A stretch of DNA of 6,615 nt from CAZKMQ01 sp964554065 (GCA_964554065.1 CAZKMQ010000051.1:1-6615), one strand, 5' to 3'; positions 1 to 4,877 are shown, numbered from the stretch's first letter. Program-made: numbers and translations. Notes: a model not told the origin generated them from the letters alone.

Positions 1-443
1 GGGACATTTTTTTTCTTTGTACCGGTTCCCAAACCATCATCTGATGGATCCCAAGTTACCACAACTGCGTGGCGTGACCCAGGTTGATTTGATAACAATT
101 TTACCAAATCCTCAATTTGATCGCGACCAAAATGGTGACGCCATCGATACCCATATGCCGCAAGAATCTTTCCATCTTCTTCAGTAAAGTCATCCCAGAT
201 TTTTGTAAACTGATCCAGAAACTCATCCGGCCGCTGGGACCCCATCAAAAACCAGATCTGCTCAGCCACAAATAGTCGCACGGGAATGCGCCTCAAGGTG
301 AGCAATGGAAATCCAGAATCAATTTCAAAAGTCAGACCAGGAATAATCTTGGTCCGATGTCCAGTGCGCTCATTTAATTCCTCAATCCCCTCATTCATTA
401 TGCGCAAAATCGCTTGTTTATATAGTTTGTCAAACTGTGCCAT
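1..443 (-). CDS. thyA: thymidylate synthase family protein, 5' part only (runs off the window edge)
   Basis: Reading the minus strand from the ATG at 443 gives an open frame of 147 complete codons that leaves the window without a stop. Thymidylate synthase methylates dUMP to dTMP with methylene-tetrahydrofolate in the cytoplasm. Landmarks in family order are ERTG at residues 25-28 (the dUMP phosphate-loop region), GFPLLT (44-49), EQIWFLMG (61-68), IWDDF (82-86), YGYRWR (97-102) and SRHAVVVTW (123-131). The catalytic Cys should lie just past the cut, since the last residues read KKNVP. The protein is divergent: the usual paired Arg of the SRR motif reads Arg124-His125, and the segment after TW (DPSDD) resembles phage-type relatives, so a dCMP/dUMP hydroxymethylase-like enzyme cannot be excluded. 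No Shine-Dalgarno sequence precedes the ATG, and the promoter lies almost on top of it. It is read after the membrane-protein gene but separated from it by a terminator. Confidence 0.85.
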   Translation of the reverse strand, partial: MAQFDKLYKQAILRIMNEGIEELNERTGHRTKIIPGLTFEIDSGFPLLTLRRIPVRLFVAEQIWFLMGSQRPDEFLDQFTKIWDDFTEEDGKILAAYGYRWRHHFGRDQIEDLVKLLSNQPGSRHAVVVTWDPSDDGLGTGTKKKNV

Positions 444-450
444 ATACAAG

Positions 451-480
451 AGTTTACCAGGGAAACTCGATAGGTGGCAA
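451..480 (-). promoter_or_regulatory. predicted promoter of the thymidylate synthase gene, giving a nearly leaderless mRNA
   Basis: On the minus strand TTGCCA (480-475) and TAAACT (456-451) are separated by 18 nt, a fair sigma70-type match. Transcription would start about 7 nt past the -10 box, near 444, immediately before the ATG at 443. This leaves essentially no leader and fits the absence of a Shine-Dalgarno sequence. The -35 box starts only about 6 nt beyond the T-tract of the preceding terminator. Prediction by consensus only. Confidence 0.5.
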
Positions 481-486
481 GTTTGA

Positions 487-525
487 ATAAAAACAACAAC
501 GACCTGTCTGTTAAACTGGTCGTTG
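487..525 (-). terminator. rho-independent terminator of the membrane-protein gene
   Basis: CAACGACC (497-504) and GGTCGTTG (518-525) form a perfect 8-bp stem around a 13-nt loop. Read on the minus strand, the hairpin is followed by TTGTTTTTATTC. It begins about 28 nt after the TAG stop of the minus-strand gene at 553. The loop is longer than usual, which lowers confidence slightly. Confidence 0.7.
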
Positions 526-552
526 GTGTTAGTTATTGAGTTGTAGATTGGG

Positions 553-918
553 CTAGTTAGCTGACTGCGCAGATTCCTCTTCGGCGTCCTGCTTCTGCCA
601 ATGTTCCATCGCCTTGAAGCAGTGGATGCACAGGGACATCCATCCAAGTGCGATGAACGCCGCCAAAAAGATGGCATGACCTGCATCCACCACGCTCATG
701 TCAAGCGCCATGTTGGCCTGCAAAAGCAGATAGAGCACACCGACCTGAACGGCCAAAAATGCGATCAGCTTGAGGAACTCCTTACCCACCCCGCCGAGAT
801 ACTCGTCGGAGAACACGTTCATCAAGATGAAAAAACCCACTCCACCAACAAGCGAAAGCATGCTGATGGCGAACAACCCTGCGAAAAGGATTGTGAGCGC
901 TGCAACCAAAGTTGCCAT
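553..918 (-). CDS. small integral membrane protein of unknown function (121 aa)
   Basis: I do not recognise a family. The ATG at 918 is chosen because GGAGGG lies 7 nt upstream (931-926); an in-frame TTG at 933 would overlap that site and is unlikely. Hydrophobic stretches suggest about four membrane helices, roughly residues 3-22, 22-36, 49-68 and 80-101. The short first two may form one hairpin. A loop with charged residues (SDEYLGGVGKE) separates helices 2 and 3. The tail is charged and polar (KAMEHWQKQDAEEESAQSAN) and probably cytosolic. Two Cys occur close together near the end of the last helix (CIHC). The gene has its own promoter, a leader of about 79 nt with hairpins, and its own terminator, so it is a single-gene unit. 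It is richer in G+C than its neighbours: a sampled stretch, 601-660, is 53% G+C against 32% at 1261-1320 in gap. The stop is TAG. That it is a real gene is well supported by the SD, promoter and terminator. Confidence 0.8.
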   Translation of the reverse strand: MATLVAALTILFAGLFAISMLSLVGGVGFFILMNVFSDEYLGGVGKEFLKLIAFLAVQVGVLYLLLQANMALDMSVVDAGHAIFLAAFIALGWMSLCIHCFKAMEHWQKQDAEEESAQSAN

Positions 919-997
919 GTTTTTTCCCTCCAAACGCAGTTACGGCTGCGCGTGCCGGAACAAGTTATAACGAAAGACCTCCCTTCGTATAACCAGA
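919..997 (-). promoter_or_regulatory. predicted structured leader with strong Shine-Dalgarno site
   Basis: The predicted mRNA start near 997 gives a leader of about 79 nt. Near the gene are two small stems that exclude each other: CGCAG/CTGCG (935-939 with 946-950, 6-nt loop) and CGGC/GCCG (943-946 with 954-957, 7-nt loop). A weaker CGAA/TTCG stem (971-974 with 984-987) holds a purine-rich GGGAGG in its loop on the minus strand. The Shine-Dalgarno GGAGGG is at 931-926, just past the first stem. No known riboswitch is recognised. Confidence 0.4.
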
Positions 998-1003
998 CAA
1001 TGA

Positions 1004-1032
1004 ATCCTAACACAAAAAACCCATTTTGTCAA
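1004..1032 (-). promoter_or_regulatory. predicted sigma70-type promoter of the membrane-protein gene
   Basis: On the minus strand a perfect TTGACA (1032-1027) is followed after exactly 17 nt by TAGGAT (1009-1004). The predicted start is near 997. The -35 box coincides with the loop of the gap terminator. Confidence 0.7.
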
Positions 1033-1040
1033 GGGTTTTT
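1014..1040 (-). terminator. hairpin terminator of gap, overlapping the next promoter
   Basis: AAAAACCC (1015-1022) and GGGTTTTT (1033-1040) pair over 8 bp around a 10-nt loop. On the minus strand the right arm runs into TTTTTT and then GTG. It lies about 20 nt after the TAA stop of gap. The stem has only three G-C pairs, so it may be a weak or partial terminator. Confidence 0.6.
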
Positions 1041-1059
1041 CGTAATATTTATACTTATT

Positions 1060-2070
1060 TTAGCGATTTCCTGTCTGTACCACCATCTCTACTAAGCGGT
1101 GGGCATACCCATATTCGTTGTCATACCATGCAAGCACCTTAATAAGGTTTCCGCCCACAACCTTTGTAAATCCTGCATCAAAAATCGCACTGTGCGTGTT
1201 ACCAATGATATCACTGGAAACGATTGGGTCTTCCGTGTACTGAATGATGTCTCGGTACAAAATATTTTGTGATGCTTTTTTGAACATCGCATTAATCTGC
1301 TCAGGTGTGGTTTTTTTCTTAGTCAAAATTGTAAAATCTGAAAGCGAGCCAGTTGCTACTGGAACTCGCACAGCCATTCCATCAAATTTTCCTTTGAGTT
1401 GTGGTAAGGTTTCTGTTGTGGCGATAGCTGCACCGGTTGTGGTTGGAATAATGTTCATTGCTGCGGCACGCGCGCGGCGCAAATCTTTGTGTGGTGCATC
1501 TTGCAATCGCTGATCAGCAGTGTAGCCATGGATAGTTGTCATGAATGCTTTATCAATGCCGAGTCGTGCGGCGATAATCCCCATGATTGGTGAGATGCAA
1601 TTGGTAGTGCATGATGCATTATTAATCACATGCTGACCTTTTTTCAATTTCTTATCATTTACTCCACGTACAAACGTTGGAACATTTCCACCCTTTGATG
1701 GTGCGGAAATAATTACTTTACGTGCACCTGCAGCCAAATGCTGTGATGCGCTTTCTTCAGTTCGAAACGCACCAGTCGCTTCAACAACCACATCAATATT
1801 TAAATCTTCCCAAGGCAATTGCAATGGATCTTTTTCTGAAAATGCTTTGACGGACTTTCCACCAACTTTCAAAGAATTTTTCGTAGCGCTCACTTTCTTA
1901 TTATACTGTCCGTATATAGTATCGTAGCTCAACAAATGCGCCAGAGTTTTGGTATCGCTTAAGTCATTAATCGCTACGATTTCAATATTTTTATTCTCAA
2001 GCGCAATTTTCAAGGTGTGCCGCCCAATGCGACCAAATCCATTAATTGCTAATCGAATTTTTTTTGCCAT
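1060..2070 (-). CDS. gap: glyceraldehyde-3-phosphate dehydrogenase, phosphorylating, NAD type
   Basis: This 336-residue cytosolic enzyme converts glyceraldehyde-3-phosphate, phosphate and NAD to 1,3-bisphosphoglycerate in glycolysis. The Rossmann fold opens with INGFGRIGR (9-17). AINDL (33-37) carries the Asp36 expected of NAD-preferring enzymes. The catalytic Cys154 sits in NNASCTTNC (150-158), and the partner His181 lies in TTIHGYTADQ (178-187). RRARAAAMNIIPTTTGAA, the substrate-phosphate region, follows, and the C-terminus has the conserved WYDNEYGYAHR. Length is normal for the family. The ATG at 2070 is preferred over an in-frame GTG at 2091, because the homologous N-terminus begins MAKKIRLAINGFG and the predicted transcript starts after that GTG. 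No Shine-Dalgarno site is visible. It is a single-gene unit between two genes of unknown function and much lower in G+C than either. The NAD preference is inferred from Asp36. Confidence 0.97.
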   Translation of the reverse strand: MAKKIRLAINGFGRIGRHTLKIALENKNIEIVAINDLSDTKTLAHLLSYDTIYGQYNKKVSATKNSLKVGGKSVKAFSEKDPLQLPWEDLNIDVVVEATGAFRTEESASQHLAAGARKVIISAPSKGGNVPTFVRGVNDKKLKKGQHVINNASCTTNCISPIMGIIAARLGIDKAFMTTIHGYTADQRLQDAPHKDLRRARAAAMNIIPTTTGAAIATTETLPQLKGKFDGMAVRVPVATGSLSDFTILTKKKTTPEQINAMFKKASQNILYRDIIQYTEDPIVSSDIIGNTHSAIFDAGFTKVVGGNLIKVLAWYDNEYGYAHRLVEMVVQTGNR

Positions 2071-2093
2071 AGAAAAAATATTACGTCGCACTT

Positions 2094-2102
2094 ATTGTAC
2101 CA
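2094..2102 (-). promoter_or_regulatory. predicted extended -10 promoter of gap
   Basis: On the minus strand TGG precedes TACAAT (2099-2094), an extended -10 arrangement. No good -35 box exists at the right distance; that region falls inside the hairpin of the upstream terminator. Transcription would start near 2087, leaving a leader of about 17 nt without a Shine-Dalgarno sequence. Confidence 0.5.
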
Positions 2103-2103
2103 C

Positions 2104-2140
2104 AAAACAAAACAAGACGTTGAGTTACAACGACTTGTTT
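2104..2140 (-). terminator. hairpin terminator of the 175-aa gene
   Basis: AAACAAG (2110-2116) pairs with CTTGTTT (2134-2140), and CGTTG (2118-2122) with CAACG (2128-2132). Together they form a 12-bp stem with one internal A-A mismatch and a 5-nt loop. On the minus strand it runs into TTGTTTTGTTTTG. It starts about 13 nt after the TAG stop at 2154. Confidence 0.75.
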
Positions 2141-2153
2141 GTTGGTTTACGAT

Positions 2154-2681
2154 CTAGTGCGTAGACCGCTTCGCGATCCCGGGGTTCATCCCCCCAAAGC
2201 AGTTGGGATCAGGGACGTACTCAACCAGAACACTGACCATCAGTGTGTGTGGAACCGGATCTGCCTCACTGACCCCCATCTCTCGTTCCCAGCCAACCAC
2301 TTGCACCTTGCCCAGCTCAGCGAGCACCCCTGCGGCAACCCACTCATCAGTAGGCTCATGACCCATTCTCACCAACCGGTGCTTGCGTGTGCCCGCTGTT
2401 GGATTCTGCACCACTTTCTGGCCAAGTGAAAACACACAGGACAAAAAGTCAGAAAGACTTCTGCGGTTAGCCGTCTCAATTGACCCGGTTAACCCTGAGT
2501 AAATGCCATTCACATGGCGAAGCATGTCTTCGTGCAAAGGCATCATGGTTGTTTGAGATGGCAGCGCCTCACCAGGAAACGTTGACCGAAAAGCAGTAAA
2601 CGCATCCTCACCTGGCAAACAAATGAGCACGCGTTGCGCCCTTTCCTTATCAGTGAAGTGCAACAAGTGCATGTCTTCCAT
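2154..2681 (-). CDS. protein of unknown function (175 aa), probably soluble
   Basis: No family is recognised. The ATG at 2681 is chosen because a strong Shine-Dalgarno run, GAGGAGGAGG (2697-2688), lies 6 nt upstream. An in-frame ATG at 2729 would place that run inside the coding sequence and lacks a site of its own. There is no signal peptide or membrane segment. The N-terminal part (1-60) is mixed helix and strand with many Met and His. Residues 61-95 look helical (IYSGLTGSIETANRRSLSDF), and 99-105 is a basic patch (RKHRLVR). Residues 114-155 alternate as expected of beta strands (VQVVGWE, TLMVSVLVEYV). Three Cys (21, 82, 161) are scattered without a metal-binding pattern. G+C is high: a sampled stretch, 2221-2280, is 55%. 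The gene has its own promoter, a leader of about 115 nt, a TAG stop and its own terminator, the same design as the membrane-protein gene on the other side of gap. Confidence 0.78.
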   Translation of the reverse strand: MEDMHLLHFTDKERAQRVLICLPGEDAFTAFRSTFPGEALPSQTTMMPLHEDMLRHVNGIYSGLTGSIETANRRSLSDFLSCVFSLGQKVVQNPTAGTRKHRLVRMGHEPTDEWVAAGVLAELGKVQVVGWEREMGVSEADPVPHTLMVSVLVEYVPDPNCFGGMNPGIAKRSTH

Positions 2682-2796
2682 TTTATTCCTCCTCCTCTGT
2701 ATGAATGCGTGGTGAGATTCGCGGCGCATGTAATTCGCTCACTATTTCACCACGTCTTGGAACATCAACTCTATGAAATCAACAACATATTCCAAG
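2682..2796 (-). promoter_or_regulatory. predicted structured 5' leader of the 175-aa gene
   Basis: The leader of about 115 nt contains a perfect 8-bp inverted repeat, CGTGGTGA (2708-2715) with TCACCACG (2747-2754). An overlapping alternative is GTGAG (2712-2716) with CTCAC (2738-2742); the two stems use the same bases and exclude each other. ATTCGC occurs twice between the arms (2717-2722 and 2733-2738). The base of the large stem ends about 10 nt from the Shine-Dalgarno run at 2688-2697. No known riboswitch class is recognised. Confidence 0.4.
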
Positions 2797-2802
2797 AGGT
2801 GT

Positions 2803-2831
2803 ATTGAATCAGAACTATGTGATTATGTCAA
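2803..2831 (-). promoter_or_regulatory. predicted promoter of the 175-aa gene
   Basis: On the minus strand a perfect TTGACA (2831-2826) and TTCAAT (2808-2803) are 17 nt apart. The predicted start is near 2796. The -35 box coincides with the -35 region of the divergent plus-strand promoter. Confidence 0.55.
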
Positions 2832-2855
2832 CAATATCTTATGATGTGTTATACT
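2827..2855 (+). promoter_or_regulatory. predicted extended -10 promoter of the SpoIIAA-like gene
   Basis: TGT precedes TATACT (2850-2855), a good extended -10 element. The -35 region 17 nt upstream (2827-2832, GTCAAC) is poor. The predicted start near 2862 gives a leader of about 16 nt without a Shine-Dalgarno sequence before the ATG at 2878. Confidence 0.5.
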
Positions 2856-2877
2856 TTTAAAGCATTAAGCAAAAAAT

Positions 2878-3252
2878 ATGAACCCTATTATAGACCGACC
2901 AAGCAACAAACTGTTTTGGGATAAAAACCGTCAAATCTTTTACCAAAAATTTAATGGAAAACACACTGAAGCAGAAGCGCAAATAATTGTAGATGCAGCA
3001 CGTAAGTATGCAATAGAGAACAAACTCAATTCAGTTGATTGGATTGTAATTCCAGAAAATGAAGATTCAACTGTTAATGGGAAAGCAAGGCGGATCTATG
3101 GTGAATATGCAAAAGAAAATAACAGCCACAAATTTGCATTCATATCCCCTGGAATGATGATTAGGGTAATAGCTAATATGGTGTTTAGTGCGTACGGACA
3201 AAAACACAAAGTCAAAATTTTTGAAACGAGGAAGAAGCAATGGAGTGGTTAA
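2878..3252 (+). CDS. small protein, possibly SpoIIAA/STAS-like (124 aa)
   Basis: The assignment rests on fold pattern, not strong motifs. A strand near residues 18-25 (RQIFYQKF) is followed by an acidic linker and a helix (TEAEAQIIVDAARKYAIEN, about 30-48). A strand ending in an acidic residue (DWIVIPEN, 54-61) follows, then a helix (NGKARRIYGEYAKEN). After these come a strand (HKFAFISP), a helix (MMIRVIANMVFSAYGQ) and a last strand with short helix (KVKIFETRKKQW). This strand-helix order, with the final IFETxxxxxxW, resembles SpoIIAA-like proteins, often linked to membrane lipid or anti-sigma partner binding. There is no membrane segment. The start is the first ATG in a low-G+C frame, fits the predicted transcript start, and has no Shine-Dalgarno site. 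The gene is divergent from the 175-aa gene and convergent with tsf. It is a real gene with fair confidence; function is unknown. Confidence 0.72.
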   Translation: MNPIIDRPSNKLFWDKNRQIFYQKFNGKHTEAEAQIIVDAARKYAIENKLNSVDWIVIPENEDSTVNGKARRIYGEYAKENNSHKFAFISPGMMIRVIANMVFSAYGQKHKVKIFETRKKQWSG

Positions 3253-3259
3253 AGGAATA

Positions 3260-3286
3260 AAAAAGCCGGCCTGCGGCCGGCTTTTT
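3260..3286. terminator. bidirectional terminator between the SpoIIAA-like gene and tsf
   Basis: GCCGGCC (3265-3271) and GGCCGGC (3275-3281) pair around the triloop TGC. Flanking A5 (3260-3264) and T5 (3282-3286) extend the stem to 12 bp and supply a U-tract on either strand. It lies 8 nt after the plus-strand TAA and 14 nt after the tsf stop, so it can serve both convergent genes. Confidence 0.9.
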
Positions 3287-3299
3287 AGATACAAATATC

Positions 3300-3947
3300 T
3301 TACCCAACTTGCGCAGCAACTTCTGCCGCAAAATCACTGGCTTCTTTTTCAATTCCTTCACCAAGTTCGTATCGCGCGAAACGACGGATAGTAATCTTCT
3401 CACCAATTTCTCCAATTGCTCCAGTGACCAGCTGCTCAATGGTTTTATCTTCATCTTTTACAAATGCTTGCTCAAGCAAACATTCTTCGCTGTAAAACTT
3501 GTTCATCTTTCCTTGAACAATCTTATCAATCATTGCTTCTGGCTTCCCTTCTGCACGAAGCTGATCAATGTACACGCGTTTCTCTTTATCAAGAATTTCC
3601 GGTGTTACTTCATCACGACTTAAATAACGTGGCCCAATTGCTGCAATGTGCATAGCAATGTCTTTGACCAACACGCCGAACGGCTCACTCTTTGCCACAA
3701 AATCTGTTTCACAATTTACTTCAAGCAAAACACCAACGCGGCCCTGGCCATGAATATAACTGTGCACTAATCCTTCAGCTGCAACTTTTCCTGCACGCTT
3801 AACAGCTTTAGCTGCACCACGCTTTCGCAAAAGCTCAATTGCTTTTTCTTCATTCCCCTGCGCTTCGTCAAGTGCTTTTTTCACATCCATCATACCGGCA
3901 CCTGTGCGCTCACGAATTTTTGTAATTGTTTGCAAGTCAACTCCCAT
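3300..3947 (-). CDS. tsf: elongation factor Ts
   Basis: EF-Ts is the cytosolic nucleotide-exchange factor that releases GDP from EF-Tu. The N-terminal UBA-like domain carries IRERTGAGMMDVKKALDEA (11-29) and the helix KAIELLRKRG (35-44). The core begins near residue 55 and contains NCETDFVAK (78-86), whose Asp82-Phe83 match the pair known to contact EF-Tu. At 215 residues it is shorter than the 283-residue E. coli protein and close to short forms with a single core repeat, such as that of Thermus. The ATG at 3947 has AGGAAGG 7 nt upstream (3961-3955). It lies 21 nt downstream of rpsB on the same strand with no promoter or terminator between, so it is the second gene of an rpsB-tsf operon. It ends in TAA, followed by the bidirectional terminator. 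Confidence 0.97.
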   Translation of the reverse strand: MGVDLQTITKIRERTGAGMMDVKKALDEAQGNEEKAIELLRKRGAAKAVKRAGKVAAEGLVHSYIHGQGRVGVLLEVNCETDFVAKSEPFGVLVKDIAMHIAAIGPRYLSRDEVTPEILDKEKRVYIDQLRAEGKPEAMIDKIVQGKMNKFYSEECLLEQAFVKDEDKTIEQLVTGAIGEIGEKITIRRFARYELGEGIEKEASDFAAEVAAQVG

Positions 3948-3968
3948 ATATTTTCCTTCCTAATATAA

Positions 3969-4727
3969 TTAAACTGCAGTAGAAATCTTCTCAGCAGGTT
4001 GACGCTTCACTGGCGCAACCACTGGCTTTGCTTCTACCTTAATTAATTTCTTTCCTTCGTTAACAGCGTCCGCAATTGTATTTGCCAAAAGCGTAATTGA
4101 ACCAACCGCATCATCATTTCCTGGAATAACTTTTTGAACTGTGTCTGGATTCACGTTAGAGTCACAAACCGCAATAATTGGCACGCCAACAGTTCGCGCT
4201 TCTTCACGAGCTGTTTTTTCATGACGAATATCCATTATGAAAATCGCATCCGGACGCTTAGTCATTGTGCACACACCAGAAAGATATCCTTCAAGCTTTG
4301 CAATCTCTTTATCAAACATAACGCGCTCCTTTTTTGTATACTTTTCCAGCCCACCGGTATCGCGCTGCTCTTTCATATCATTGAACTTTTTAAGAAGTTT
4401 TTTAATCTCCTGAAAGTTTGTCAGGAAACCACCAAGCCACCTCTCCGTAATATATGGCATACCACAACTTTCTGCTGCTGCCTTAACTGGTGCTTGCGCT
4501 TGACGTTTTGTTCCCAAAAATAAAACAGTGCCGCCTTTTGACGCTACTGTCTTTGTATACTCAGCCGCTTCAGCAAGAAGCTGTTGAGTTTTTTCTAAAT
4601 TAATAACATGCACGCCTTGACGTACAGTAAAGATGAACTGCTTCATCTTAGGATGCCACCGATTTGCCTGATGCCCAAAATGAACACCGGCCTGGAGCAT
4701 CTCCTTAAGTGTTGGAAGATTTCCCAT
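3969..4727 (-). CDS. rpsB: small-subunit ribosomal protein uS2
   Basis: This 252-residue S2 protein binds the 30S head/body junction late in assembly. Family features are the N-terminal LKEMLQAGVHFGHQANRWHPKM (7-28), INLEKT (42-47), LFLGTKRQA (68-76) and RWLGGFLTNF (95-104). The C-terminal Rossmann-like half has PDAIFIMDIRHEKTAREEA and CDSNVNPDTV. A coiled helical insertion around residues 105-150 is lysine-rich, as usual. A flexible basic and Pro/Ala-rich tail (VEAKPVVAPVKRQPAEK) ends the protein. The ATG at 4727 is preceded by GAGAGG (4746-4741) at a long spacing of 13 nt. It is the first gene of rpsB-tsf and has a strong promoter and a leader of about 95 nt that can fold, consistent with (but not proof of) ribosomal-protein autoregulation. 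Confidence 0.98.
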   Translation of the reverse strand: MGNLPTLKEMLQAGVHFGHQANRWHPKMKQFIFTVRQGVHVINLEKTQQLLAEAAEYTKTVASKGGTVLFLGTKRQAQAPVKAAAESCGMPYITERWLGGFLTNFQEIKKLLKKFNDMKEQRDTGGLEKYTKKERVMFDKEIAKLEGYLSGVCTMTKRPDAIFIMDIRHEKTAREEARTVGVPIIAVCDSNVNPDTVQKVIPGNDDAVGSITLLANTIADAVNEGKKLIKVEAKPVVAPVKRQPAEKISTAV

Positions 4728-4822
4728 AGATTTCTTTTTACCTCTCCCAGTACTGTGGCGGACCTTCCTTATATAGGAGGCAGAATCGCGACAGCGCTCC
4801 CTGGGATGTGTGATTAATAACT
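4728..4822 (-). promoter_or_regulatory. predicted structured leader of rpsB-tsf
   Basis: On the minus strand CCCAG (4805-4801) can pair with CTGGG (4750-4746), closing a domain of about 60 nt. Inside are a CCTCCT/AGGAAGG hairpin with one bulged A and an ATATA loop (4780-4763), and a small GCG-CTGT-CGC hairpin (4797-4788). The 3' arm of the closing stem abuts the Shine-Dalgarno GAGAGG (4746-4741), so folding could affect ribosome access. Feedback by S2 is known in other bacteria; no match to a described motif is claimed. Confidence 0.45.
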
Positions 4823-4828
4823 GGCGAT

Positions 4829-4857
4829 AGTGTACTAGGGATGAGATTTTGTGTCAA
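4829..4857 (-). promoter_or_regulatory. predicted sigma70-type promoter of rpsB-tsf
   Basis: On the minus strand a perfect TTGACA (4857-4852) is followed after 17 nt by TACACT (4834-4829). The predicted start is near 4822, about 95 nt before the rpsB ATG. Confidence 0.75.
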
Positions 4858-4877
4858 GCATGGTATTAGAGTAATAT
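4849..4877 (+). promoter_or_regulatory. possible weak promoter of the isochorismatase-family gene
   Basis: TTGTGT (4849-4854) and TAATAT (4872-4877) are 17 nt apart on the plus strand, each a partial match. TATATA at 4875-4880 is an alternative -10. The -35 would overlap that of the rpsB promoter on the other strand. Low confidence. Confidence 0.3.

Noticed and set aside
934..983. A leader peptide upstream of the membrane-protein gene, using the GGGAGG at 983-978
   Set aside because: No ATG or GTG lies at a suitable distance; the only candidate is a distant TTG with eight codons.
601..1095. A 164-codon open frame on the plus strand
   Set aside because: It lies antisense to the membrane-protein gene and gap terminator, has no ribosome site, and gives a His/Gln/Cys-rich composition unlike a real protein. 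The minus-strand gene has promoter, SD and terminator.
1244..1513. An 89-codon plus-strand open frame inside gap
   Set aside because: It is the antisense of well-conserved GAPDH sequence, with no independent signals.
487..2143. Integron attC-like sites or gene-cassette recombination sites at the orphan-gene ends
   Set aside because: The hairpins do not show the paired RYYYAAC/GTTRRRY core sites, and both are well explained as terminators with T-tracts.
4134..4523. A 129-codon plus-strand open frame
   Set aside because: It is antisense to rpsB, whose protein is certain, and shows no start signals or family motifs.
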